Shown one piece after another: positions 18,758 to 28,246 of a DNA stretch of 64,000 nt (positions within the stretch are counted from its first letter, which is position 1; the number at the start of each line of letters is the position of its first letter). The position numbers were made by a program, and so were the translations under genes. The notes below the pieces were generated by a model. That model ran no database searches and had not been told where the DNA came from. It worked only from the letters and a program-made list of their open reading frames with translations. The stretch lies in assembly GCA_028684065.1 (NCBI GenBank), contig JAQUGO010000002.1, positions 186,001 to 250,000 of the forward strand. Reading direction: 5' to 3'. This DNA comes from Sulfurospirillaceae bacterium. GTDB lineage: Bacteria; Campylobacterota; Campylobacteria; Campylobacterales; Sulfurospirillaceae.

Positions 18758-20179
18758 TTAACATATTACCACAGATTTGATTTGGGTGTAGTCATCCATA
18801 AGCGCATATTTTGGTCCTTCTTTGCCAATGCCACTGTTTTTACTACCGCCATATGGCTGTAAGTCAAACCGTAACGTCGGAATATCATTTATGACAACAC
18901 CCCCTGCTTCTAGGTTATCAATAGCATCTTGCACCATTAAAAGATTATTGGAAAAAATCGAATATTGAAGCCCGTATGGCGAATGGTTCATTTTGCTTTT
19001 GGCTTCTTCATAGCTTGCAACTTTTATTAACGAAACAATCGGTGCGAATACTTCTTCACAAACGATATTCATCTCTTCTGTAACATCTACCATAATCGTT
19101 GGTGTAAACATTAAATCCTTACATGTAAAGCCATATTTGAGCTTGGCCCCTTCATCAATCGCATTCTGCACCCAACGTTTTGCTTGTGTTACTGCTTTTT
19201 CATTAATCATCGGGCCAATAAAGGTTTGTGCATTATAAGGAGAGCCTACATGTAAAGCTTCTGTTTCTTTCACCAATACCTCCGTAAATGCTTCGTAAAT
19301 ACGCTCATGCACATAAATACGTTGCAGAGAGATACACACTTGCCCAGAGTTAATAAACGCTCCAACAGCACATTTAGAAGCGGCTAACGCAATTTCTGCT
19401 GAACTATCAATATACGTTGCTGCATTACCACCCAGTTCCAATGCTATTTTTTTAATCCCCGCCTTTTGGGTAATTTCACGCCCCACAGGAACACTCCCTG
19501 TAAAACTAATGACTCTAGGAATAGGGCTTTGAACTAAAGCGTCATTCACACCATCCCCACTGTAAATAAGGCTTAATGCATCTTTGATAGCAAAAGGACT
19601 TTCAATAAAAAGTTGTGCCAATAAAAATGCTGTGCGTGGTGCTTGTGATGTTGGTTTTAACACGACAGCGTTACCTGCAACCAACGCAGGTGCAATTTTA
19701 TGTGCCACCAAATTGAGTGGAAAATTAAAAGGCGTGATGGCTAAAACAACACCTACAGCTTCACGTTTATAAAAAGCTAAAGTTTTTTTACCACTCGGCG
19801 TTGCTGTGGTGTCAAATGTTTCACCATTGATTTCGACTATCGCACTAGCAGAAAGCTTGATAGTTTCAATACATCTATCCACCTCAATACGTGAAAAACG
19901 GATAGGTTTCCCTACTTCTCGAGTCATTGTTTGGGCTACCTTTTCTTTCTCTTTTTCTAACTTTTCAGCCACATCTAAAAGCCAATGAATGCGCTGATGT
20001 AGAGGTGAATTTTTGGTGTCTTTAAAAGCCTTATGCGCAATCCTAAGTACCTCTAATGCATCATCTTTATTGCATACAGCGACGTGAGAAACGACTTCTC
20101 CATTATAAGGGCTGTGTACCTCTTTATAAATACTTTTTACTGTACATGTAGAGCCAAAATAGACGTCAGCTTGCATCAT
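18758..20179 (-). CDS. NAD(P)-dependent aldehyde dehydrogenase
   Basis: A 473-residue aldehyde dehydrogenase superfamily member that oxidises an aldehyde to an acid. Visible are the cofactor and substrate motifs PFNFPLNLVAHKIAPAL, the general base in ALELGGNAA, and the catalytic cysteine in FINSGQVCISLQR. The overall pattern is close to lactaldehyde or non-phosphorylating glyceraldehyde-3-phosphate dehydrogenases, but the true substrate cannot be fixed. AAAGGAAAA precedes the two start ATGs. The peroxiredoxin follows immediately on the same strand. Confidence 0.88.
   Translation of the reverse strand: MMQADVYFGSTCTVKSIYKEVHSPYNGEVVSHVAVCNKDDALEVLRIAHKAFKDTKNSPLHQRIHWLLDVAEKLEKEKEKVAQTMTREVGKPIRFSRIEVDRCIETIKLSASAIVEINGETFDTTATPSGKKTLAFYKREAVGVVLAITPFNFPLNLVAHKIAPALVAGNAVVLKPTSQAPRTAFLLAQLFIESPFAIKDALSLIYSGDGVNDALVQSPIPRVISFTGSVPVGREITQKAGIKKIALELGGNAATYIDSSAEIALAASKCAVGAFINSGQVCISLQRIYVHERIYEAFTEVLVKETEALHVGSPYNAQTFIGPMINEKAVTQAKRWVQNAIDEGAKLKYGFTCKDLMFTPTIMVDVTEEMNIVCEEVFAPIVSLIKVASYEEAKSKMNHSPYGLQYSIFSNNLLMVQDAIDNLEAGGVVINDIPTLRFDLQPYGGSKNSGIGKEGPKYALMDDYTQIKSVVIC
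19121..19130 (+). repeat. ACATGTAAAG motif (one of nine dispersed copies)
   Basis: Exact plus-strand copies of ACATGTAAAG start at 133, 5240, 6202, 15086, 19121, 19248, 50561 and 56481; a minus-strand copy covers 42842-42851. Close variants occur at 16765, 20144, 34004, 37385, 41258 and 53572. The copies lie in unrelated genes and use two reading frames, so this is a DNA-level motif; its role is unknown. Confidence 0.6.
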
Positions 20180-20240
20180 TTTTCCTTTACTTTAGTGTGC
20201 AAAATTATACTACTAAAAGAACATTTAATCAAAATTGCGG

Positions 20241-20246
20241 TATTAT
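20241..20246 (+). promoter_or_regulatory. Probable -10 element of the ilvE operon
   Basis: TATTAT lies 34 bases upstream of the ilvE ATG at 20281, within the gap after the divergent aldehyde dehydrogenase start. An AAGGTG ribosome-binding site follows. Confidence 0.45.
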
Positions 20247-20280
20247 CATAGTTCTTTATATAACACACAAGGTGTCAAGA

Positions 20281-21195
20281 ATGGATCAAGCAAAATATAT
20301 TTGGATGGACGGAAAACTCGTTGCATGGGAAGATGCAAAAATACATGTTTTAACACATACGCTTCACTACGGTAATGGTGTCTTTGAAGGTACGCGTGCT
20401 TATATGACCGAAAAAGGTTTAGCAATTTTTAAATTGCGTGAACATACTAAACGTTTACTTAACTCTGCTAAGATTACACGTATCAAGCCTACCTTTAGCC
20501 TTGAAGAGCTAGAAGCAGCTCAAGTGGAAGTACTTAAAGCCAATGATTTTACTTCAAATGTCTATATTCGCCCATTGATTTATTTAGGCTATGGGATTAT
20601 GGGGTTAAACCATGTTCACGCACCTGTAAACACAGCGATAGCAGCATGGCAATGGGGTAGTTACTTAGGTGATGAAGGTATTGAAAAAGGAATTCGTGTC
20701 AAAATTTCTTCTTTTACACGTAATCCTGTTACCTCTACTATGGGTAAAGCAAAAGCTGCTGCAAACTATCTTAATTCGCAACTAGCTAAATACGAAGCCG
20801 TAGAAGCAGGTTACGAAGAAGCGCTCTTACTCGATGCGGATGGTTTTATTGCTGAAGGAAGTGGTGAATGTTTTTTTATCGTAAGAGATGGTGTTTTAAT
20901 CTCTCCACCTAATGATACGTCATTAGAGAGTATTACACAAGGAATGGTTTTAGAACTTGCGAAAGATGCGGGGATTCCAATCCAGCGACGCCGTATTACA
21001 CGTGATGAAGTTTACATCGCAGATGAAGCCTTTTTTACAGGAACAGCGGCAGAAGTGACACCTATTCGTGATGTCGATAACTATGTGATTGGCGATGGTG
21101 CACGTGGACCAATGACAGAACAGTTACAAAAAGCCTATTTTGATGTAGTATATGGAAAAAATCCAAAATACAAACATCTTTTAACCTATATCTAA
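20281..21195 (+). CDS. ilvE: Branched-chain-amino-acid aminotransferase
   Basis: IlvE is the class IV PLP aminotransferase that performs the last step of leucine, isoleucine and valine synthesis. Key segments are HYGNGVFEGTRAY near residue 33, the PLP-lysine region GKAKAAANYLNSQLAK, and GSGECFFIV. ATG 20281 gives the standard 304 residues (MDQAKYIWMDGKLV). An upstream ATG at 20197 would add 28 residues that overlap the promoter. It leads the operon ilvE-SPFH-hisIE-DUF2393-DUF2393. Confidence 0.95.
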   Translation: MDQAKYIWMDGKLVAWEDAKIHVLTHTLHYGNGVFEGTRAYMTEKGLAIFKLREHTKRLLNSAKITRIKPTFSLEELEAAQVEVLKANDFTSNVYIRPLIYLGYGIMGLNHVHAPVNTAIAAWQWGSYLGDEGIEKGIRVKISSFTRNPVTSTMGKAKAAANYLNSQLAKYEAVEAGYEEALLLDADGFIAEGSGECFFIVRDGVLISPPNDTSLESITQGMVLELAKDAGIPIQRRRITRDEVYIADEAFFTGTAAEVTPIRDVDNYVIGDGARGPMTEQLQKAYFDVVYGKNPKYKHLLTYI

Positions 21196-21216
21196 CCCAA
21201 AATACAAAGGAAAATT

Positions 21217-22308
21217 ATGCCAGCAGATTTAAACGATTATTTTAAAAAGAAAAATGGTGGCGGTGGAGGAGGCAGCCGAGGAGGCGAAGAGCCAAGAGTT
21301 CCTCTTAATATTGAGCCGCCAGAGTTTTTGAAAAACCTTGGTAAGAAAGCTGGCTTTTTTTATACGCTTATCGCGCTTATCGTTATTGCTGTAGTCGCTA
21401 AACCATTTGTGATTATCAATTCTGGTGAGATGGGAATTAAAGCCACCGCTGGTAAGTTTGAACCTATACCAATGGACCCTGGGTTCCATCTTTTTATCCC
21501 ATTCATACAACAAGTTTTTATTGTAGATACGAAAGTACGAATTATGAACTATTCTTCTACTGAAGATCTTGGCGAAACAATGCAACGAGGCTCTGGCATC
21601 AAACGAAATGCTGCTATTTCTGTTCTCGATGCAAGAGGCCTTCCTGTTTTAATTGACCTCACCGTTCAATATAAACTCGAACCTTCCACCGCACCGCAAA
21701 CTATTGCGACATGGGGTATGGCATGGGAAGATAAAATTATCAATCCCGTCGTACGTGATGTAACCCGTAGTGTTGTCGGTAAGTTTAATGCTGAAGAGCT
21801 CCCTCAAAAACGTAACGAAATTGCAGTTAATATCGAGGAAGGTATTCGTAAAGCGATTGATGCACAGCCAGGACAACCGGTTGAGCTCCTAACCGTCCAA
21901 CTTAGAGAAATTGTTTTGCCAGCTAAAATTAAAGAACAAATTGAACGTGTTCAAGTCGCCAAGCAAGAAGTTGAACGAACCCGCTACGAAGTTGAGCGAG
22001 CTAACCAAGAAGCACTAAAGCGTGCTGCTGAAGCAGAAGGTCAAGCCAAAGCTAGAGAAATTAATGCTCAAGGTCAAGCCAATGCCATTAAAATTGAGGC
22101 AGATGCAGATGCTTATGCTAATAAAGAAATTAGCAAAAGTATTTCTGAACCATTATTAAAACTTCGTCAAATAGAAGTACAAGGTAAATTCAATGATGCT
22201 CTTCGCGAAAACAAAGATGCCAAAATCTTTTTAACCCCAGGAGGCTCAACACCGAATATTTGGGTTGATACCAAAGATACCCAAAAAGCGGTTAGCGTAA
22301 GCAAATGA
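21217..22308 (+). CDS. SPFH/prohibitin-family (HflK-like) membrane protein
   Basis: A 363-residue band-7 protein. It starts with a glycine-rich cytoplasmic tail (about residues 12-28), as in HflK, then one transmembrane helix (about 49-70), the SPFH domain, and a long charged coiled coil (about 240-300, QVAKQEVERTRYEVERANQE). Such proteins form large membrane microdomain assemblies and modulate FtsH or organise lipids. No hflC partner is adjacent. I recall the same ilvE-SPFH neighbourhood in C. jejuni. Its stop overlaps the hisIE start as ATGA. Confidence 0.85.
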   Translation: MPADLNDYFKKKNGGGGGGSRGGEEPRVPLNIEPPEFLKNLGKKAGFFYTLIALIVIAVVAKPFVIINSGEMGIKATAGKFEPIPMDPGFHLFIPFIQQVFIVDTKVRIMNYSSTEDLGETMQRGSGIKRNAAISVLDARGLPVLIDLTVQYKLEPSTAPQTIATWGMAWEDKIINPVVRDVTRSVVGKFNAEELPQKRNEIAVNIEEGIRKAIDAQPGQPVELLTVQLREIVLPAKIKEQIERVQVAKQEVERTRYEVERANQEALKRAAEAEGQAKAREINAQGQANAIKIEADADAYANKEISKSISEPLLKLRQIEVQGKFNDALRENKDAKIFLTPGGSTPNIWVDTKDTQKAVSVSK

Positions 22309-22997
22309 AACCAGCGCTTTTAAATTCTATTGATTGGGGAAAATCGCCTCTTTTACCTGTTATCGCTCAAGACTTCACAACCAATGAAGTCTTGATGCTG
22401 GCTTATATGAATGAAGCCTCTCTTCAATTAACACTTGAGACTGGCTTAGCACATTATTTTTCTAGAAGCCGTCAAAAGCTTTGGAAGAAAGGGGAAAGTA
22501 GTGGACATTTTCAATATCTCAAAGAGGCTTATTTAGATTGCGATAGCGATACACTTTTACTAAAAGTTGAACAAGTAGGCGTTGCTTGTCATACGGGTAG
22601 ATCCACATGCTTTTTTAACCGAATTGATGTTAGAGAAGCACCTAAAGAGCCCGCGTGTAAGATTGAAAACTATAACATTCAAGATAAAATCTATCATATC
22701 ATTCAAGAGCGTAAAAATGCTGATCCGAAAACTTCTTATGTAGCTTCTTTATTACATAAAGGCGAAAACAGTATTCTTAAAAAGGTGGTTGAAGAAGCTG
22801 GAGAGTTTTGTTTTGCCATCAAAGATAATGACTCCAAAGAAATTGTCTATGAAGCTGCTGATTTAATGTTTCACACACTTGTTGCATTAGGAGCAAAAAA
22901 TATTCATCCAGATCTTATCAGCCAAGAGCTAGAGAGACGTTTTGGATTGAGTGGTATCGAAGAGAAAAATAGTAGAAATGACAGCAATAGCCATTAA
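22305..22997 (+). CDS. hisI: Bifunctional phosphoribosyl-AMP cyclohydrolase / phosphoribosyl-ATP diphosphatase
   Basis: HisIE catalyses steps two and three of histidine synthesis. The N-terminal HisI domain (about 1-120) has the FSRSRQKLWKKGESSGH motif and the zinc-site sequence ACHTGRSTCFF. The C-terminal HisE domain (about 125-225) has SYVASLLHKGENSILKKVVE and the EAADLMFHTLVAL helix. Its 230 residues match the fused enzyme. It overlaps the gene before by 4 bases and the gene after by 20. No other his gene is in the window. Confidence 0.93.
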   Translation: MKPALLNSIDWGKSPLLPVIAQDFTTNEVLMLAYMNEASLQLTLETGLAHYFSRSRQKLWKKGESSGHFQYLKEAYLDCDSDTLLLKVEQVGVACHTGRSTCFFNRIDVREAPKEPACKIENYNIQDKIYHIIQERKNADPKTSYVASLLHKGENSILKKVVEEAGEFCFAIKDNDSKEIVYEAADLMFHTLVALGAKNIHPDLISQELERRFGLSGIEEKNSRNDSNSH

Positions 22998-23514
22998 ACT
23001 TTCTTTTCTAACCTACCTTAGAAACCTTGGGCTATATGATTATTTAGCCTTTGGTTGGCTTATATTCACTTTTTTTATTCTTATTTTTTTAGCAATATTA
23101 GTAGCACGTAGATCGGCAACATTATCTTTACTCCTTATTATCCTTTCTTTAATTATTTTTGTCTTATCGCCTTTTTTAATAAAAATGAAACTTGCTGAAA
23201 TACTTAGACCTGTCACTGTGCAATTAGAGAGCATCAAAAAACTAACCTTTTCTGACACTTTAATTGTGGATGCAACTCTTATTAATCAAGCCCAAAAAGA
23301 CTTTAAAAAATGTCTTGTAACAACAAGTATCATCAAAGATACAGCACAAACTGGCTATAAATATTATCTTAATCAATTAAAACCAATTGATAATCAGTCG
23401 ATATTAGTAAACGAGACTCTCACTAAAGAAGGTACATTAGACTATAGAGTAGTTTTTGACAATTATAATTACGAAGGAAATGTCACCGCTATGATACATG
23501 CGGAATGCTATTAA
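22978..23514 (+). CDS. DUF2393 membrane protein (first copy)
   Basis: A 178-residue protein with two N-terminal transmembrane helices (YLAFGWLIFTFFILIFLAIL, then LLLIILSLIIFVLSPFLI) and a C-terminal extracytoplasmic domain. The pattern fits DUF2393, a family found mainly in Campylobacterota with no known function. ATG 22978 is chosen; the in-frame codon at 22951 lies deep in hisIE. It overlaps hisIE by 20 bases and is followed by a second copy of the family. Confidence 0.7.
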   Translation: MTAIAIKLSFLTYLRNLGLYDYLAFGWLIFTFFILIFLAILVARRSATLSLLLIILSLIIFVLSPFLIKMKLAEILRPVTVQLESIKKLTFSDTLIVDATLINQAQKDFKKCLVTTSIIKDTAQTGYKYYLNQLKPIDNQSILVNETLTKEGTLDYRVVFDNYNYEGNVTAMIHAECY

Positions 23515-23524
23515 AGGAGATTTA

Positions 23525-24064
23525 TTGAGCTATTTTACATTTCTTCATTGGTTTGCATTAGTCATTATCGGAGTATTATTAATCCTTTTTTTAGTGCTTA
23601 TTTTTCAGAATTCAAATGAAAAATTTCCACTTTCATCCATTTTTACTGCCATTCTTTCTGCTGTTATATTAACTGTATTTTCTTTTTATGCGCTTGATAA
23701 GTATACTAAATCTGCTATCCTCGAGCACGTCATTATTAAAAAAATTCTTATTAATGAATCTTTTTCGATCTCTGGGCAAATTCGGAATATAGGTAATTTT
23801 ACAATTAGCTCATGTTCACTAGAAGTCAAACTCTCAAATGACTTGACAGGATATGGGGGAGAAGGGGCTCCACGTTTTGAGCCAAAATCGGTATTTGATA
23901 ACTTATTTAAACGAGGAAATGAGACTAATACCATAGAAACTAGCAAAACATTTGTTATCACTGAAGATCTTTATAAGGGAGAAATGCGAAATTTTTCTGT
24001 CTTTATGCGTTATCCGCCCTCATTTTCTAAACCTACCGTTAGGTATGAACTTTTCTGCCACTAA
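23525..24064 (+). CDS. DUF2393 membrane protein (second copy)
   Basis: A 179-residue relative of the preceding gene: two N-terminal transmembrane helices (FALVIIGVLLILFLVLIF, then FTAILSAVILTVFSFYAL) and an extracytoplasmic domain with ILINESFSISGQIRNIGNFT. I chose TTG 23525 because a perfect AAAGGAG lies five bases upstream; the ATG at 23498 would start inside the previous gene. Its stop overlaps the convergent radical SAM gene by four bases. Function unknown. Confidence 0.7.
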   Translation: MSYFTFLHWFALVIIGVLLILFLVLIFQNSNEKFPLSSIFTAILSAVILTVFSFYALDKYTKSAILEHVIIKKILINESFSISGQIRNIGNFTISSCSLEVKLSNDLTGYGGEGAPRFEPKSVFDNLFKRGNETNTIETSKTFVITEDLYKGEMRNFSVFMRYPPSFSKPTVRYELFCH

Positions 24065-25020
24065 TAAATAATATTTTCTCTCTGAAAAGCTTCTCTAATT
24101 TTAGCCATCTGTAAATGTTTATTTCCACACCACAGCGGGGCTAAAAGAGTGTCATTAGAGATACCAGCACTAATTCTTTGGATCATCACTTCTTTAGGTA
24201 CCATCAAAAGTGCTTTGACCAATGTGTCAATATATAACGCTTCACTAATTGGTAAAAATTTTCCTTTTTGGTAATCATTGGCAAGAGCTGTTTGTTTTAC
24301 AACATATAAAGGATGTATTTTTAATGATTTGACCCCATGTTTGAGTGAAAATTGAACACTTTCAAGCATCATATCTTGTGTCTCATCTGGTAGTCCAAAA
24401 ATTAAATGAGCGCATGTATTAAGCCCATATGTCTTACATGTGCGATGCAAAATTTCAGAAAGGTTAGCTACATCATGCCCACGATTTATTTTTGTTAATG
24501 TCTCATCATAAATCGACTGTACACCATATTCGACCCAAATCTCTTTTTTTATTGAAAGCTCTTGAAGGTAAGTAAGTACTTCTTTGGTAATACTATCGGT
24601 GCGTGTCCCAATACTCAGTCCAATAACATCTTCTAAGCTTAATGCTTTTTCATAAAGTGCTCTTAACGTCTCTAGTGGGGCATACGTATTAGTAAAAGAT
24701 TGAAAATAGATAATAAATTTCTGGGCACCAAACTTTTTTTGAAGAATCGATTTTGTTTTATGATATTGTGCTTCAAGTTGTCGTAATTGAAAATCGAGAT
24801 AAGGATTTTCTGGTTTATTGGGATGGAGATAGAATTTTTTGGATTGTTTATGTTCTAAATTAGGGCTAAAAGACTCATTCTCGCAAAAAATACACCCTCC
24901 ACGAGCAACCGTTCCATCAATATTTGGGCATGTAAACCCTAATAGGGAAATAGGTATTTTATAAACAGTAGCACCAAACTTTTCTCTCCAGTATCTACCA
25001 GCCGTTAAAATCTCATGCAT
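24061..25020 (-). CDS. TIGR01212-family (YhcC-like) radical SAM protein
   Basis: A 319-residue radical SAM enzyme. Its cluster cysteines are in FTCPNIDGTVARGGCIFC (Cys31, Cys43, Cys46), the long-spaced motif typical of the YhcC/TIGR01212 group rather than the standard CxxxCxxC. Other family segments are YFQSFTNTYAPLETLRALYE and EYGVQSIYDETL. The reaction is not established. It abuts purF, whose stop codon shares position 25020. Confidence 0.87.
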   Translation of the reverse strand: MHEILTAGRYWREKFGATVYKIPISLLGFTCPNIDGTVARGGCIFCENESFSPNLEHKQSKKFYLHPNKPENPYLDFQLRQLEAQYHKTKSILQKKFGAQKFIIYFQSFTNTYAPLETLRALYEKALSLEDVIGLSIGTRTDSITKEVLTYLQELSIKKEIWVEYGVQSIYDETLTKINRGHDVANLSEILHRTCKTYGLNTCAHLIFGLPDETQDMMLESVQFSLKHGVKSLKIHPLYVVKQTALANDYQKGKFLPISEALYIDTLVKALLMVPKEVMIQRISAGISNDTLLAPLWCGNKHLQMAKIREAFQRENIIY

Positions 25021-26357
25021 TATTTAATGAAATAGTTACCATCAAAACTAACTAATGAATAGTTCATATCATTGCCTATACTCTCTTTGAGTGCATCAAT
25101 ACTTAAGAAAGCCAAAGTATCAGCACCTATATATTCTCTAACTTCTTCAACGCTCTTATTGGCACTAATAAGCTCTTTATAGCTGGGTGTATCAATCCCA
25201 TAAAGACAAGGATGCTCAATGGTTGGAGCCGCGATACGCATGTGTACTTCTGCAGCACCAGCTCTTTTTAAAAGTTTAACGATTTGATGCGATGTTGTAC
25301 CTCTTACAATACTATCATCGACAACAACAATTTTTTTGCCTTCTAAAATTTTATGAATAGGTGAGAGTTTGAGTTTAACTTTTAAATCTCTTACCGCCTG
25401 TGTTGGCTCAATAAATGTACGACCAACGTAGTGATTTCGTACAATTGCCATTTCAAACGGAATCCCGCTTTGTTGTGCATAGCCAAGAGCAGCACTCACT
25501 CCACTATCAGGAACAGGAATGACTAAATCAGCTTCAACTGGCGAAAGTTCAGCAAGTTTCATACCCATTTTTTTGCGAGTAGCATAAACATTCTTACCTT
25601 CAATAACACTATCTGGACGAGCAAAATAGATAAATTCAAAGGCGCATATATGAGGATCTGGCTCAAATAATTGTATACTCTCAAATGTTTCTTTACCATG
25701 CTCAAAAATAACCATTTCACCAGGGCGTACGTCTCTCACAAACTCGGCATCTACCAAATCAAGAGCACATGTCTCGCTCGCAACGATGTATCCACCTTCT
25801 TTAAATTTACCAATTGACAAAGGTCGAACACCATATTTATCTCTTACAGCAAACATTTTTGAGCGGCTTTGAATTAAAAGAGAATATGCTCCCTTAATCA
25901 CATTGAGGGCCTCGACAATTCTATCTTTGAGCTTGGCCTCTTGACTGCGTGCGATTAGATGAATAATGTTCTCAGTATCCATAGAAGATTGGAAAATAGC
26001 ACCTTGTTCAATCAATTTACTTCTAACTTCATGTTTATTAATCAAATTACCATTATGTACAATCGAGATATCACCTAACTTATAACTAGCAGCAACAGGT
26101 TGTGCATCTCGCACTGAATCACTCCCAGCAGTTGAATAGCGATTGTGACCAATAGCCATATCACCATGCAAGAAGGAGAGTTTCGCTTCATTAAAAACCT
26201 CTGTTACAAGTCCATTATCTTTAATGGTTCTAATTTTTTTTCCATCACTCGCACTAATTCCTGTTGCTTCTTGACCACGATGTTGCATTGAAAAAAGAGC
26301 ATAATATGCTATTTTAGAAGCATGCTTTACATCAAAAATACCTACAATCGCACACAT
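25020..26357 (-). CDS. purF: Amidophosphoribosyltransferase
   Basis: PurF converts PRPP and glutamine to phosphoribosylamine, the first committed step of purine synthesis. After Met removal the N-terminal nucleophile is Cys2 (MCAIVGIFDV). The glutaminase domain has MQHRGQEATGI and HNRYSTAGS. The C-terminal PRTase domain has the PRPP loop VVVDDSIVRGTTS. The 445-residue length is normal. dapB lies 14 bases upstream on the same strand. Confidence 0.96.
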   Translation of the reverse strand: MCAIVGIFDVKHASKIAYYALFSMQHRGQEATGISASDGKKIRTIKDNGLVTEVFNEAKLSFLHGDMAIGHNRYSTAGSDSVRDAQPVAASYKLGDISIVHNGNLINKHEVRSKLIEQGAIFQSSMDTENIIHLIARSQEAKLKDRIVEALNVIKGAYSLLIQSRSKMFAVRDKYGVRPLSIGKFKEGGYIVASETCALDLVDAEFVRDVRPGEMVIFEHGKETFESIQLFEPDPHICAFEFIYFARPDSVIEGKNVYATRKKMGMKLAELSPVEADLVIPVPDSGVSAALGYAQQSGIPFEMAIVRNHYVGRTFIEPTQAVRDLKVKLKLSPIHKILEGKKIVVVDDSIVRGTTSHQIVKLLKRAGAAEVHMRIAAPTIEHPCLYGIDTPSYKELISANKSVEEVREYIGADTLAFLSIDALKESIGNDMNYSLVSFDGNYFIK

Positions 26358-26371
26358 TGATTTGACCTTTT

Positions 26372-27139
26372 TTACAGACCTAAACAGTCACTAATATTAT
26401 AGAGACCATTTGGTTGATTAATAATCCACTTCGCCGCTTTAATGGCGCCTTTTGCAAATGTATCACGACTGGTTGCTGTGTGATTCATTTCAATAAACTC
26501 ACCGTCATTGTAAAAACCTACCGTATGACGTCCAACAATATCGCCACCTCGTAGTGCCATAATAGCAATTTCATCTTTACTACGCTCACCAATCAAGCCA
26601 TTTCTTCCACTGACTCTCACATCATCCAGATTAAGGCCACGGCCCCTTGCTGCATGCTCCCCAAGTGTCAACGCTGTACCACTTGGTGCATCTTTTTTAT
26701 GGCGATGATGTTGCTCAACAATTTCAATATCAAAGTCATTTAAACTTTTTGATGCAAGCTCTACCAAGCGATTAAGAACAGCAACACCCAAAGACATATT
26801 GGTTGAATATAAAATTGGCATATTGTTGGCAGCTTCATGAAGAAGATTTTGCTGATGTTCATTTAATCCCGTTGTACCAATAACGAGCGGTGTAGGATTT
26901 TTTAAAGCATTTTCTAAAAGAGCCTCTGTGCCCATAGCTATTGTAAAATCTATCACAACTTCACTTTTTCTCAATAATTCTTGTAAATCATCAGTTATAA
27001 TAGCGTCTTTAGGAGTTGTAAAATTAAAAGCCTCAATGGCATGTAAAATATGAGGTCTTGCTAATGCATCTTTTTGTAAATTTTCAATTAAAAGTCTTCC
27101 AACGCGACCAGTTGATCCGTGAATACCAACTTCTATCAT
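26372..27139 (-). CDS. dapB: 4-hydroxy-tetrahydrodipicolinate reductase
   Basis: DapB reduces the dihydrodipicolinate precursor in lysine and diaminopimelate synthesis. The NAD(P) motif is GIHGSTGRVGRL at the N-terminus. The catalytic signature EQHHRHKKDAPSGTAL lies near residues 141-156. The 255-residue length is normal. It sits between trxB and purF in a closely spaced minus-strand row. Confidence 0.95.
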   Translation of the reverse strand: MIEVGIHGSTGRVGRLLIENLQKDALARPHILHAIEAFNFTTPKDAIITDDLQELLRKSEVVIDFTIAMGTEALLENALKNPTPLVIGTTGLNEHQQNLLHEAANNMPILYSTNMSLGVAVLNRLVELASKSLNDFDIEIVEQHHRHKKDAPSGTALTLGEHAARGRGLNLDDVRVSGRNGLIGERSKDEIAIMALRGGDIVGRHTVGFYNDGEFIEMNHTATSRDTFAKGAIKAAKWIINQPNGLYNISDCLGL

Positions 27140-27153
27140 CTCCGTTTCCTTTG

Positions 27154-28089
27154 TTAAGAATGATTAACGTATTCTAAAGCTTGAATACCAGCCGTTGCAC
27201 CATCACCTGCAGCGCATACAACTTGTTTAGAGGCTTGGATACGAAGGTCCCCTGCAGCAAAAAGTCCCTTAACTGATGTTTTCATCGAAAGATCAACCTC
27301 AACATTACCATTTTCATCAACATCACATAAAAAACTTCCATCTTCTTGTTTTAAAATAGAATTATTAACATTCATACCAACAAATACAAAAACACCTGGA
27401 ACAGCGATATCTCTCTCTTTTCCATCTGCGTCAATCACGATTAATCCATTTAGACCCATTTTATCACCATAGGCTTTTTTGACTTTTGCATTTAAAACAA
27501 GTTCTATATTTGATGCATTTTTAACGCGTTCAACGGTACTTGGACTTGCTCTAAAGGTATCTCTTCTGTGGACTAAATAAACTTTTGAACAAATATGAGA
27601 AAGATAAAGTGCTTCTTCAAGTGCAGTATCGCCACCACCTAATGCGATGACTTCTTTATTTTTATAAAAAAATCCATCACATGTAGCGCAGGTACTTACA
27701 CCTTTACCAAAAAACTCCGCCTCTCCTTCAAAATTAGCACGTTTCGGGGTACTCCCAGTACACACAATAACACTTTTTGCTTGTTCACTTTTACCACCGT
27801 TTAACGCGATTGTAAAAGTTCCATCTTCATTTCTTGAGACGCGCGTTACTTCTTCCATGGCATGTTTCATTCCAAAACGCATACATTGCTCAGTCCAAGG
27901 AGCCATAAAATCTAGTCCACTGAGGACTTCCGCACTTCCTGGATAATTTTCAATTTCACTACTACTGGTGATTTGCCCACCAGGCATGCCTTTTTCAAAC
28001 ATAACCACATTTTTCAACCCGCCACGTGTTGCATATAACCCTGCACTGAGTCCTGCAGGTCCTCCACCGATAATTGCTAAATCTAACAT
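27154..28089 (-). CDS. trxB: Thioredoxin reductase
   Basis: TrxB transfers electrons from NADPH to thioredoxin. The FAD motif is [10 protein letters not shown] (8-17), the redox-active disulfide is [10 protein letters not shown] (Cys134, Cys137), the NADPH motif is [12 protein letters not shown], and FAAGDL is near the C-terminus. The length is 311 residues. An AAGGAATAAGC site precedes the ATG. A candidate -10 TACAAT lies upstream in the 157-base gap after trxA. It may supply reductant to the Bcp peroxiredoxin. Confidence 0.96.
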   Translation of the reverse strand: MLDLAIIGGGPAGLSAGLYATRGGLKNVVMFEKGMPGGQITSSSEIENYPGSAEVLSGLDFMAPWTEQCMRFGMKHAMEEVTRVSRNEDGTFTIALNGGKSEQAKSVIVCTGSTPKRANFEGEAEFFGKGVSTCATCDGFFYKNKEVIALGGGDTALEEALYLSHICSKVYLVHRRDTFRASPSTVERVKNASNIELVLNAKVKKAYGDKMGLNGLIVIDADGKERDIAVPGVFVFVGMNVNNSILKQEDGSFLCDVDENGNVEVDLSMKTSVKGLFAAGDLRIQASKQVVCAAGDGATAGIQALEYVNHS

Positions 28090-28210
28090 GCTTATTCCTT
28101 GTAGTCTCTTTTACAATTGTACTAACTTTTATTTTAAATATTTTACCATTTTGCTCTTTAATACTTTATGTAAAAATTTGTATTGTGGCAAATAAGGAGA
28201 ACTATGAAGA

Positions 28211-28236
28211 TAAGGGGGAAGTATTTCCTCCCCTTT
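28211..28236. terminator. GC-rich hairpin after trxA
   Basis: AAGGGG (28212-28217) pairs with CCCCTT (28230-28235), with further partial pairing toward the loop. It lies ten bases past the trxA stop. The T-run after it is on the plus-strand side, so terminator strength for trxA is uncertain. Confidence 0.35.
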
Positions 28237-28246
28237 AAATTTTATT

